Below are positions 23,671-31,791 of a stretch of 61,817 bases of DNA, in pieces; within the stretch, counting starts at the first letter, position 1; the number at the start of each line of letters is the position of its first letter. The notes beneath the pieces were generated by a model, which saw nothing but the letters and a program-made list of their open reading frames with translations, searched no databases and was not told the origin of the DNA. The stretch is from positions 1 to 61,817 of the forward strand of contig NZ_FNYE01000043.1 in assembly GCF_900108945.1 (NCBI RefSeq), in the 5' to 3' direction. The DNA is from Paraburkholderia diazotrophica (GTDB taxonomy: Bacteria > Pseudomonadota > Gammaproteobacteria > Burkholderiales > Burkholderiaceae). The translations under genes and the position numbers were made by a program.

Positions 23671-24118
23671 GCGCCGTGCGAGCGCAACGCATGCATGGCG
23701 CGCGCTACGCGCATTCCGCGCAGGGCCAGGGAAAGCACGAAACGCGCGGCAAAAACAAACGCGGGTTTAAAACACTCGCGAAACATCGCGCCGTTAAAAT
23801 TCTCCGGAATAGTGCTTGAAAAGATGGAGCGTTCTAATCGTTAACGACGGGTTAAAGATGCGCTCGCCTGCGCCGTTATCAGCGTGTACATGCCGACAGG
23901 TCTATTTTTGGCGCGTGCGATTCCAGCTAGACTGCTGTTCCTTCACCTGAAGATTTCGTCACGCGTCATTCGCAAGCGACGCGACACCGTGTCTCCTCGC
24001 ACGCGCTCGCCGGTGCAATGCCGGCAACGGACGCATCGCGTGGGACCGCGTCGACGGAAGCCGGGTTGAAGCGTGGTTTGGAGTGCATCGAACACGGATC
24101 GCAAAAAAGGAAAACGAA
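23671..24118. other. 448-bp non-coding gap
   Basis: No convincing gene on either strand. The middle is AT-richer (GGTTTAAAACACTCG near 23763-23777, CTAATCGTTAACGACGGGTTAAAG near 23835-23858 in pieces), and a -10-like TAGACT lies near 23929-23934. It presumably holds the promoter of the binding protein/GGDEF operon. I cannot define it further. Confidence 0.4.
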
Positions 24119-25225
24119 ATGCGGTGGTGCTACTCATGTGTCTCCCGGCGAAGCATGCGTTCCGGCATCGCATGCACCGACGCGCATCGAAGGCATTTCC
24201 TTGACTCCGTCATCCTTTTTGTTTGCGGCTTTCTGCTGATCGCGCACGCGAGCGCCGGCGAAAACGTGCTGCGCGTGCTGGCATGGCCGGGCTATGCGGA
24301 TGCCGACGTCGTCAAGACATTCGAGGACCGCTATCACGCGAAAGTCGAAGTCACGCTCGTCGATTCCGACGAAGCGCTCTGGGACAAGATGCATCAGGGC
24401 TCGCACCCGCAATTCGACGTGCTCGCCGCGAATACGGCCGAAATCCAGCGCTATACGCACGAGAATCTGCTCGCGCCGCTGGACCTTGCGCGCTTGCCGA
24501 ACACGAGCCGTCAGTTGCCGCGCTTTCGTGCGCTCTCTTCGATCGAAGGGCTCACGAATCAAGGCAACGTCTACGCGATTCCGTTCACCTATTCGACGAT
24601 GGGCCTCATCTACGATCGCAAGCAGGTGAGCGTCGCGCCGCATTCGATGAACGAATTGTGGAATCCGCGCTATCGCGGCAAGGTGCTCGACTACAACAGC
24701 GCGCAGCACAATTTCTCGTTCACGGCGCTCGCGCTCGGCTATCCGAATCCGTTCCAGCTGAACGGCGCGCAGATTCAGACGATCACGCGCAAGCTGGTCG
24801 ATCTTCGGCGCAACCTGCTCACCTACTACAACCTGCCCGAGGAAGCCGCCGCCTACTTCGTCCAGCACAAGGCCGCGCTGATGTTCGGCAACTACGGCAC
24901 GCAGCAGGTCGAACTGCTGCGCCGCGCGGGCGCCGACGTCGGCTATGTGATTCCCGACGAAGGCGTGCTCGCATGGCTCGACTGCTGGTCGATGACGAAC
25001 GCGGCCGCGAACCGGCCGCTCGCGCTCGCGTGGATCAACTACATGCTCGAACCCGGCGTGAGCCAGCTCCTGACGCAGCGCCAGGGACTCGCGAACACGC
25101 TCGCCGAGCCGCCCGAAAGCACGGGCAAGAGCCACATCATCTGGATCGAGCCCGTCGAGGACATCCAGAAGCGCGAGGCGCTGTGGAGCCGCATCGTATC
25201 GGGCGATCGCCCGGAGCGTTTCTGA
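24119..25225 (+). CDS. Polyamine-type (PotD/NspS-like) periplasmic substrate-binding protein
   Basis: A 368-residue protein, the start fixed by AAGGA seven bases before the ATG at 24119. A signal/anchor segment lies at about 29-46 (SVILFVCGFLLIAHASAG), after an unusually long, Cys- and Arg-rich n-region. The mature part has the spermidine/putrescine binding-protein fold: VLRVLAWPGYADADVVKTFE, the QFDVLAANTAEIQRY segment, IPFTYSTMGLIYDRK, NELWNPRYRGKVL and EGVLAWLDCWSMTNAA. No permease or ATPase gene is near. The next gene, two bases downstream, encodes a membrane GGDEF protein. This matches the NspS-MbaA layout, where the binding protein is a sensor subunit rather than a transport component. 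Confidence 0.85.
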   Translation: MRWCYSCVSRRSMRSGIACTDAHRRHFLDSVILFVCGFLLIAHASAGENVLRVLAWPGYADADVVKTFEDRYHAKVEVTLVDSDEALWDKMHQGSHPQFDVLAANTAEIQRYTHENLLAPLDLARLPNTSRQLPRFRALSSIEGLTNQGNVYAIPFTYSTMGLIYDRKQVSVAPHSMNELWNPRYRGKVLDYNSAQHNFSFTALALGYPNPFQLNGAQIQTITRKLVDLRRNLLTYYNLPEEAAAYFVQHKAALMFGNYGTQQVELLRRAGADVGYVIPDEGVLAWLDCWSMTNAAANRPLALAWINYMLEPGVSQLLTQRQGLANTLAEPPESTGKSHIIWIEPVEDIQKREALWSRIVSGDRPERF

Positions 25226-25227
25226 TC

Positions 25228-27051
25228 ATGCGCCAGGGCCTCACGTTCAAGCTCTCGCTGCTGCTTGCGCTGATCGGCGTGCTCGCGTCGGGCACGACGG
25301 GCTTCTACGCGTATCAGGCGAACCGCACGATGCTCGTGCGCGAAGCCGAGCGCAGCCTGCTCACGTCGACGGAACTGCTCGGCCAGCGCTTCACGGTGGC
25401 TATCAGCGATATCGCCGCCGATGCGCTCGTGCTGTCGACGATGCCGTCCGCGGCGGCTGTCGCGATCAGCGACGACGGCACGTCGCCGGATAACCCGATG
25501 CGCGACCGGCTCGCGCAGGTGTTCACGAGCTTCATCGCGCAGCATTCCGAGTATCTGCAAGTGCGGCTCATCGCGCGCAATCACTACGGGCTGGAGCTGA
25601 TCCGCATCGACCGCGAAGCGGGCGGCACCGTGCGCGTGCAGGAAAGCGCGCTACAGGAAAAAGGCCAGTTCGCGTATGTGTTCGATACGCTCGCGCTGAC
25701 GCCGGGGCGCATCTACATTTCGCCGATCGACGTCAATCACGAGCACGGCGCGCATGCGGCGGAGGGCAAGCCGACGCTGCGGGTCGGCACGCCCGTCGCC
25801 GATCCGCACGGCGACGTGGTCGGCGCGGTCGTCATCGACGTCGATCTCGCGAGCCTGCTGCGGCTCTCGCAGGCCGATCTGCCCGCCGACTATCAGGTCT
25901 ATCTCGCGAACGAATGGGGCGACTTTCTCGTGCATCCCGACCCGTCGCAGACCTTCGGCTTCGACAGGGGCCGCCGCGTCTTCATGCAGGACAGCTTTGC
26001 GGCGACGAAACCGCTTTTCGACCAGTCGACCCAGCCCGTGCTGATGAACGGGCTGTCGCAGCCGAAAGATGCGCATGGGCATGTCTACGCATTCGTGCGC
26101 CGGCCGTTCGGCGAATCGCAGGGCAACCGCTTCATCGTGCTCGGACTTGCGAAGCCGCTGCACGACGTGCTGACGGGCGCGAACATGCTCGGCGACAGCA
26201 TCGTGCGCATGGTGCTGATCTTCAGCGCGTTCGCGATCCTGCTCGCGATTCTCTTTGCGCGCGCGCTGACGCGTCCGCTGCATCTGCTCGCCGATGCGGC
26301 GACCCACTTCTTTTCCGAGCACGCGATGGTAGCGCTGCCGCTCAGGCGCACCGACGAAATCGGCGTGCTCGCGCGCTGCTTCGACCGCATGCGGCGTGAA
26401 ATCCACTTGCAGATGGACGAACTGCACAGCAAGCAGCACGAGCTCACGCATCTCGCGAGTCACGATGGACTCACGGGTCTGCCGAACCGGATGCTGTTCA
26501 TGCAGAAGCTGGAGGCTGCGATCGACGAGGCGAGGGCGAATGGCGAGCGGCTCGCCGTGCTGTTCATCGATCTCAACCGCTTCAAGCAGATCAACGATCA
26601 GTATGGCCACTCGGTCGGCGACGACGTGCTCGCGATCGTCGCGCGGCGTTTGCAGCATGTGCTGTATAGCGGCGATATGGTCGCGCGGCTGGGCGGCGAC
26701 GAGTTCATCGTGCTCGTGAAGGGCGAGCGCTCGGCCGATGCGGCGCCCGCGATCGCCGCGCGCATCGTGCGCACGCTCGACGACGAAGTGATGGTCGGCG
26801 ACGGGCAGATGGCTGTGGGTGCGAGCATCGGCATCAGCCAGTTCCCGGCGGACGGCGATTCGGCCGAAGTGCTCCTGCTCAACGCGGATGCCGCGATGTA
26901 TGCGGCGAAATCGGGCGGCTCGGGCGCATGGATCTCGTATCAGGAAGTGCTCTCGCTGCAACGCGCGAGAGCTGGGCACGACATGCATCCGGGCCACAGC
27001 GAATCCGCCAGGGCCGAGCGCGCCGCAGACGGCGCCGACGTGATCGCTTGA
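25228..27051 (+). CDS. Membrane diguanylate cyclase with periplasmic sensor domain
   Basis: A 607-residue protein beginning two bases after the binding-protein stop. Order: TM1 (about 7-27), a large periplasmic dCache-like sensor (about 30-325, with RLIARNHYGLELIRIDRE and VGAVVIDVDLASLLRLS), TM2 (about 333-355), HAMP, then a GGDEF domain (about 430-590) with LASHDGLTGLPNR, FIDLNRFKQIND and an intact LGGDEFIVL. The residues at the inhibitory-site position are YSGD instead of RxxD, so product inhibition through an I-site is not expected. No EAL domain is present. It should make cyclic di-GMP under control of the adjacent binding protein, by analogy with MbaA, which in addition has an EAL domain. 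Confidence 0.9.
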   Translation: MRQGLTFKLSLLLALIGVLASGTTGFYAYQANRTMLVREAERSLLTSTELLGQRFTVAISDIAADALVLSTMPSAAAVAISDDGTSPDNPMRDRLAQVFTSFIAQHSEYLQVRLIARNHYGLELIRIDREAGGTVRVQESALQEKGQFAYVFDTLALTPGRIYISPIDVNHEHGAHAAEGKPTLRVGTPVADPHGDVVGAVVIDVDLASLLRLSQADLPADYQVYLANEWGDFLVHPDPSQTFGFDRGRRVFMQDSFAATKPLFDQSTQPVLMNGLSQPKDAHGHVYAFVRRPFGESQGNRFIVLGLAKPLHDVLTGANMLGDSIVRMVLIFSAFAILLAILFARALTRPLHLLADAATHFFSEHAMVALPLRRTDEIGVLARCFDRMRREIHLQMDELHSKQHELTHLASHDGLTGLPNRMLFMQKLEAAIDEARANGERLAVLFIDLNRFKQINDQYGHSVGDDVLAIVARRLQHVLYSGDMVARLGGDEFIVLVKGERSADAAPAIAARIVRTLDDEVMVGDGQMAVGASIGISQFPADGDSAEVLLLNADAAMYAAKSGGSGAWISYQEVLSLQRARAGHDMHPGHSESARAERAADGADVIA

Positions 27052-27153
27052 GCCTTTCGCACGACGGCACGACGCAAATCACGGGTCTCCGCGCCGCCTG
27101 GCGGCACGCTTCTTGCGGAACGCTTGCGTGTCGAAGCGAAAAGGAGAACCCGG

Positions 27154-27327
27154 ATGACCTTGGTCATTTATCTGATCGGCTGGCTGATTTTTATCGGCGG
27201 CGTCTCGTGGGCTCTCATCACCATGCACGTCGCACAGCATTACGTTGCAATCGTCGCCGTTATCCTGCTGGGCATCGGTGTCGTCACGGGCGCAACTCGC
27301 GCGCGCGGACGCGACCGCTCTCCCTGA
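27154..27327 (+). CDS. Small two-helix membrane protein (57 residues)
   Basis: A 57-residue protein with AAGGAG at 27140-27145 ahead of the ATG. It consists of two hydrophobic helices (about 3-23, VIYLIGWLIFIGGVSWALI, and 30-47, YVAIVAVILLGIGVVTGA) and a short basic tail RARGRDRSP. It is of the kind often expressed under general stress in Burkholderia. No family name is offered. It is separated from the GGDEF gene by 102 bp. Confidence 0.7.
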   Translation: MTLVIYLIGWLIFIGGVSWALITMHVAQHYVAIVAVILLGIGVVTGATRARGRDRSP

Positions 27328-27377
27328 TCTCAAAGATTTCCACAGCGTTTTTAAAGGCTTTTTGCAGGCTTTTCCAT

Positions 27378-27400
27378 GAGCCGACGCGCGCGGCTCCTTT
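27378..27400 (+). terminator. Possible terminator after the small membrane protein
   Basis: GAGCCG (27378-27383) pairs with CGGCTC (27391-27396) around a 7-base loop, followed by CTTTC. The stem is short and the T run is weak. It lies about 50 bp after the stop of the 57-residue gene. Confidence 0.35.
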
Positions 27401-27401
27401 C

Positions 27402-27459
27402 ATGTCATGGCGGTCACGACGGCCACCGCGCGGGCAGTTTTTGCACGCCGCCATGACAT
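27402..27459. repeat. 12-bp perfect inverted repeat with 34-base spacer
   Basis: ATGTCATGGCGG (27402-27413) and its exact complement CCGCCATGACAT (27448-27459) flank 34 bases. The repeat lies about 105 bp before the exported repeat protein gene. It could be an operator for a dimeric regulator or a structured leader. No T tract follows, so it is not a simple terminator. Confidence 0.55.
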
Positions 27460-27564
27460 TTCCCGACATAGTTTTTGAACTGACTTGGCGGGCAGGTTCT
27501 TCTACAGTTTGATCCGTCGCCACGCTGCATCTGCGAAGTGGCCCGAACCGTGAAGGACACCGCC

Positions 27565-28650
27565 GTGAAAATCCGCTCGCAACTCTTCTCCTCGTTTTCT
27601 GGTCTGCTGAAGCACTCGTCGTCCGCGACGCCGGCGCGCGGCGTGTCGCGGCGCATCGCGTTCGCAGCGGCGGCCGCCGTGGTCGGCGCAAGCGCATCGC
27701 TCGTCAGCGTGCCGGCGTGGGCAGGATGGTACGGCCACGGCACGGCCTACACGTCGCACGGCACGTATAGCGGCGCGCATGCGGCGTCGTGCGGCGGCGG
27801 CACCTGCAACCATGCAGGGGGCGCGATGGGCCCGTACGGCGGCATCGCGAGCAACTCGGGCAGCGTCACGCGCACGGCGCCCGGCCAGTTCTCGAACACG
27901 GGCACGGCCTACGGTCCCAACGGACGCTCGGTCCAGCACTCCGGCGACACCAGTTGCGCGAGCGGCAGCTGCTCGCACACGGGCTCGATGACGGGCTCGG
28001 ACGGCAGAACGGCCTCGACGTCCGGCGAGGTCACGCGCACGGCTGCCGGCCAGTACACGTCATCGGGCACGGTGACGGGCGGCAACGGCAACACGTACAA
28101 CCACTCGGCGTCGACGAACTGCGCCGGCTGGACCTGCTCGCGCTCGGGCGCCGTGACAGGCAGCAACGGCGGAACGGTCACGCATTCGGGCAGCGCGACG
28201 AGCGTCGCACCCGGCGTCGTCGTCACGTCGGGCAGCGCGACGGGCACGCATGGCAACACGGTGACGACGAGCGGCACGGTCGTACATGGCGGCACCGTCA
28301 CGACGGGCGGTACGACAGTGGTGACGGGCACCACGACAACAGTCGGCGCGGCTGTCGTCGTGCCGCCGCCCGTGGTCGTGCCGGCGCCCGTTGTAGTGCC
28401 GGCGCCGACGTCGACCGTGGTCGTCGCGGCTCCCGTTCCGGCTCCCGCGCCTGTCGTGGTCGCGCCGCCTCCGCCGGCTGTCGTTGTCGCGCCGGCGCCC
28501 GTCGTGGTTCCGCCGCCTGCGCCGCACGTCGTCGTGGCTGTGCCGCCGCCTGCGCCGCATGTCGTCTACGTCGCGCCGAAGCCGCGTCCCCTCGTGTTGA
28601 TTCCTGGGCACTGGGTCGGCCGCGTGTGGGTGCCCGCGCACTGGGCATAA
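27565..28650 (+). CDS. Exported repeat protein with Cys-pair modules and a Val/Pro-rich tail
   Basis: A 361-residue protein from the GTG at 27565, chosen because AAGGA lies seven bases upstream; GTG codons at 27538 and 27550 are alternatives. A long signal peptide (twin Arg in GVSRRIAFAAAAAVVGASASL, AWA cleavage) precedes about three imperfect modules of Gly, Ser and Thr. Each has a cysteine pair (SCGGGTC, SCASGSC, NCAGWTC) and a SGxVTRTAxGQ turn. Residues about 270-340 are an alternating Val/Pro/Ala region (VVVPPPVVVPAP type). The end is PGHWVGRVWVPAHWA, a Trp-rich motif seen in outer-surface proteins. It is probably a cell-envelope or matrix protein. No enzymatic motif was found. Confidence 0.75.
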   Translation: MKIRSQLFSSFSGLLKHSSSATPARGVSRRIAFAAAAAVVGASASLVSVPAWAGWYGHGTAYTSHGTYSGAHAASCGGGTCNHAGGAMGPYGGIASNSGSVTRTAPGQFSNTGTAYGPNGRSVQHSGDTSCASGSCSHTGSMTGSDGRTASTSGEVTRTAAGQYTSSGTVTGGNGNTYNHSASTNCAGWTCSRSGAVTGSNGGTVTHSGSATSVAPGVVVTSGSATGTHGNTVTTSGTVVHGGTVTTGGTTVVTGTTTTVGAAVVVPPPVVVPAPVVVPAPTSTVVVAAPVPAPAPVVVAPPPPAVVVAPAPVVVPPPAPHVVVAVPPPAPHVVYVAPKPRPLVLIPGHWVGRVWVPAHWA

Positions 28651-28680
28651 CGAAGATCTGCTTCTGAACGGTTGCTTCGA

Positions 28681-28717
28681 ACGACGAACGGCGCGACATG
28701 CGCCGTTCGTCGTTTTG
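28681..28717 (+). terminator. Rho-independent terminator after the repeat-protein gene
   Basis: A perfect 14-bp stem, ACGACGAACGGCGC (28681-28694) with GCGCCGTTCGTCGT (28700-28713), has a 5-base loop GACAT and is followed by TTTGCGTTT. It lies 30 bp after the stop codon. It may also stop transcription from the right, since the stem is symmetric. Confidence 0.75.
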
Positions 28718-28835
28718 CGTTTGTCCACTTGTGCCTGTCTCTTCTGACGAAGCTTCGCAGACATCCGCGATGCAACTTCAATGTCCTCTGCATGGCGCTT
28801 CGCGAGAGCCTCGGCTCGCTCCAGAGAAACCCTGA

Positions 28836-28894
28836 TTGCTGCGCCGAAAGCGCCGCTGCTATCGTGCGCTGGTCATGTGTGGAAACGCTTCCAC
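28836..28894 (+). promoter_or_regulatory. Promoter and LacI-type operator of the glucoside operon
   Basis: The operator GTGGAAACGCTTCCAC (28879-28894) has a central CpG between half-sites GTGGAA and TTCCAC, the classic LacI/GalR form. Upstream, TTGCTG (28836-28841), an 18-bp spacer and TATCGT (28860-28865) make a plausible promoter, so the operator would sit just downstream of the transcription start and block it. The likely repressor is the LacI protein encoded at the operon's end (34873-35892). The rest of the 315-bp gap before the first gene holds only the preceding terminator. Confidence 0.62.
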
Positions 28895-28965
28895 TCAATG
28901 CTTCCGCACGGCCCAGGCAATCGGTCCAAACGACGAATCCAACCCGTCCAGCGAGAGGAGTTTCC

Positions 28966-30405
28966 GTGGCATACGAAGCAGTGAAATCCGGCAACCGTGA
29001 CCAGCGCGATACTCATCGGGACACGAACACACGCTCCCGCAGCGACTCTCTCAACGATCCCTTCACGCCACCGCCCGATTCCGTGCTGTGGCGCAAGGAC
29101 TTCCTGCTCGGCGCGGCGACGGCTTCGTATCAGATCGAAGGCGCCGTCGACGAGGACGGCCGTCTGCCGTCGATCTGGGACACCTTTTCGGCGACGCCCG
29201 GCAAGGTGCTCGCGGGCGACACGGGCGCCGTGGCTTGCGATCACTATCATCGGTGGGAGAGCGATTTCGATCTGCTCACGCGGCTCAATTTCGAAGCGTA
29301 CCGGTTGTCGATCGCATGGCCGCGCGTGATGGACGAAGCGGGCCGCCCCAACGCGAAGGGCATCGGCTTTTACAAGCGTCTGCTCGACAGGCTCAAGGAC
29401 AAGGGCTTGCAGACCTTCGTCACGCTTTATCACTGGGATTTGCCGCAGCATCTGGAGGATCGCGGCGGCTGGCTCAACCGCGAGACCGTCTATCGCTTCG
29501 CCGATTACGCGGACCTGATGAGCCGCGAACTGGCGGGCCGCGTCGATGCATGGATGACGCTCAACGAGCCGTGGTGTTCGGCGTTTCTCGGCTATGGCAA
29601 CGGTCATCACGCGCCGGGCCGCGCGAACGTGCGCTACGCGACGCAGGCGATGCATCATCTGCTTCTCGCGCATGGCCATGGCATGCAGGCGCTGCGCGCG
29701 AACGATCCCGCGTCGATGAAAGGCATCGTCGCGAACGTCGGGCGCGGCACGCCGGCGTCGCCGAACGAAGCGGACCGGCGCGCCGCGTATCTGTACGAAG
29801 TGCAGCACAACGCGTGGATTCTCGACCCGCTGCTCAAGGGCGAGTATCCGGCGGATCTGTGGGCGCTGTGGCCCGGCGCCGAGCCGCTCGTGCTCGAAGG
29901 CGATCTGCAAACCATCGCGACGCCGCTCGATTTCCTCGGCATCAACTATTATTTCCGCACCAACGTGAAGAGCGATGGCGCGCGCGGTTTCGTCGACGTG
30001 CCGCTGCCCGATGTCGAACGCACGCAGATGGGCTGGGAGGTGTGCCCCGACGGGCTGCGCGATCTGCTGACGGGCTTCGATCGCGCGTATCCGAACCTGC
30101 CGCCCATGTACATCACCGAGAACGGTATGGCTTCGGACGACAAGGTGCGCGACGGCCGCGTCGAGGACACGCAGCGCATCGCGTTCCTCAGGCGGCATCT
30201 GGCCGCCGTCGATCAGGCCGTCAAGCAGGGCGTCGATATTCGCGGCTACTTCGTGTGGTCGCTGCTGGACAACTTCGAGTGGGCGTTCGGTTACGAGCGG
30301 CGCTTCGGCGTCGTGCATGTCGATTACGCGACGCAGCAGCGCACGGTCAAGCGCAGCGGCGAGCTGATCGCGAAGTTCATCGAGGAGCGCAGCGAGAAGA
30401 ACTGA
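28966..30405 (+). CDS. GH1 family beta-glucosidase
   Basis: A 479-residue cytoplasmic enzyme that hydrolyses beta-glucosides, such as cellobiose or aryl-glucosides. The GTG start at 28966 has GAGAGGAG five bases upstream. The GH1 barrel begins at about residue 42 (FLLGAATASYQIEGA, a hallmark). The acid/base Glu201 is in TLNEPW and the nucleophile Glu385 is in YITENG. The aglycone/sugar-binding HW of LYHWDLPQ and the C-terminal WSLLDNFEWAFGY are also present. A basic, hydrophilic N-terminal extension of about 38 residues is unusual for the family. First gene of the operon with a sugar ABC importer and LacI regulator. Confidence 0.95.
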   Translation: MAYEAVKSGNRDQRDTHRDTNTRSRSDSLNDPFTPPPDSVLWRKDFLLGAATASYQIEGAVDEDGRLPSIWDTFSATPGKVLAGDTGAVACDHYHRWESDFDLLTRLNFEAYRLSIAWPRVMDEAGRPNAKGIGFYKRLLDRLKDKGLQTFVTLYHWDLPQHLEDRGGWLNRETVYRFADYADLMSRELAGRVDAWMTLNEPWCSAFLGYGNGHHAPGRANVRYATQAMHHLLLAHGHGMQALRANDPASMKGIVANVGRGTPASPNEADRRAAYLYEVQHNAWILDPLLKGEYPADLWALWPGAEPLVLEGDLQTIATPLDFLGINYYFRTNVKSDGARGFVDVPLPDVERTQMGWEVCPDGLRDLLTGFDRAYPNLPPMYITENGMASDDKVRDGRVEDTQRIAFLRRHLAAVDQAVKQGVDIRGYFVWSLLDNFEWAFGYERRFGVVHVDYATQQRTVKRSGELIAKFIEERSEKN

Positions 30406-30540
30406 CGCAATAGAATCGACCCGAAGAATCGATTCAAAGAGACCCAAAGAATTGAGCGAAAAGAATGACACATGGCCGCGTCAAGCTGCCTGATTCGCAG
30501 TCGACCTGATAAATCGGGCCTCGAACCCGAAGGAGACGGA

Positions 30541-31785
30541 ATGAAGAGCACGAAGCAGTGGGGGTTGAAAAGCGCTGTCGCGCTCGCACTGGCCATCGCG
30601 GGCGTCGTCGCACACGCCGAGCCGCTGAAGGCCAATGTGATCCACTGGTGGACGTCGGGCGGCGAGTCGGCGGCCATCCGGCAGTTCGCCGACGCGTACA
30701 ACCAGGCGGGCGGCCAATGGGTCGACAACGCGGTGGCGGGCGCGGACCAGGCACGCGCGACGGCGATCAACCGCATTGTCGGCGGCGATCCGCCCACGGC
30801 TGCGCAGTTCAACACGTCGAAGCAGTTTCATGACCTGATCGATCAGGGCCTGCTCAACAACGTCGACGCCGTCGCCGCGAAAGAGAACTGGGCGGCCATC
30901 TTTCCACAATCGATACTCGACAGCATCAAGGTCAACGGCCATTACTACGCGGCCCCCGTCGACATCCACATGCCCGCGTGGTTCTTCTATTCGAAGCCGG
31001 TGTTCGCGAAGGCGGGCATTGCCGGCGACCCGAAGAGCTTCGACGAATTTCTCTCCGATCTGGACAGGCTGAAGAAGGCGGGCGTGATACCGCTCGCGCT
31101 CGGCGGCCAGCCGTGGCAGGAGAAGATCACGTTCGACGCCGTGTTCGCCGATGTCGGCGGGCCCGATCTCTATCTGAAGGTGTATCGCGACCGCGATGCG
31201 AACGCCGTCAACTCCGATGCATTCAAGAAGGTGCTCGCGTCGTTCAAGAAGCTGCACGACTATGTCGACCCCGGCTCGCCGGGCCGCAACTGGAACGACG
31301 CGACGGCGCTCGTGATCTCGGGCAAGGCAGGCGTGCAGATCATGGGCGACTGGGCGAAGGGCGAGTTCTCGGCGGCGAAGCAGTCGCCGGGCAAGGACTT
31401 CGGCTGCTTTCCGGGCTTCGGTCCGCACTCGCCGTATCTGGTCGCGGGCGACGTGTTCGTGTTCCCGAAGACGGACAACGCGAATTCGATCAAGGCGCAG
31501 AACCTGCTCGCGACCGTAATGACGTCGCCACAGGCGCAGGTCGCCTTCAGCGCGAAGAAGGGCTCGATTCCGATCCGGCCGGACGTCGACGTGAACCAGC
31601 TCGACATGTGCGCGAAGGAGGGCATCGCGATCATGAAGGACAAGTCGCGTCAGCTGCCGAATCCGGAGATGCTCGTGTCGCCCGACTTGCAGGGCGCGTT
31701 GACGGACGTCATCACGAACTTCTGGAACAGGAACCAGTCGGTCGACGATGCGCAAAAGGCCTTTGCGAGCGCACTAAAAGGCTGA
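30541..31785 (+). CDS. Sugar ABC transporter substrate-binding protein
   Basis: A 414-residue periplasmic binding protein of the carbohydrate family 1 type. The start has AAGGAG five bases upstream. The signal peptide is about residues 1-26 (LKSAVALALAIAGVVAHAEP). The fold signatures include VIHWWTSGGESAAIRQFADAY, GGDPPTAAQFN, GLLNNVDAVA, MPAWFFYSKPVFAKAG, and FPGFGPHSPYLVAGDVFVFP. It should bind the glucoside or oligosaccharide that the adjacent GH1 enzyme splits. It lies 135 bp after the glucosidase and six bases before the first permease gene. Confidence 0.93.
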   Translation: MKSTKQWGLKSAVALALAIAGVVAHAEPLKANVIHWWTSGGESAAIRQFADAYNQAGGQWVDNAVAGADQARATAINRIVGGDPPTAAQFNTSKQFHDLIDQGLLNNVDAVAAKENWAAIFPQSILDSIKVNGHYYAAPVDIHMPAWFFYSKPVFAKAGIAGDPKSFDEFLSDLDRLKKAGVIPLALGGQPWQEKITFDAVFADVGGPDLYLKVYRDRDANAVNSDAFKKVLASFKKLHDYVDPGSPGRNWNDATALVISGKAGVQIMGDWAKGEFSAAKQSPGKDFGCFPGFGPHSPYLVAGDVFVFPKTDNANSIKAQNLLATVMTSPQAQVAFSAKKGSIPIRPDVDVNQLDMCAKEGIAIMKDKSRQLPNPEMLVSPDLQGALTDVITNFWNRNQSVDDAQKAFASALKG

Positions 31786-31791
31786 CGCGCG

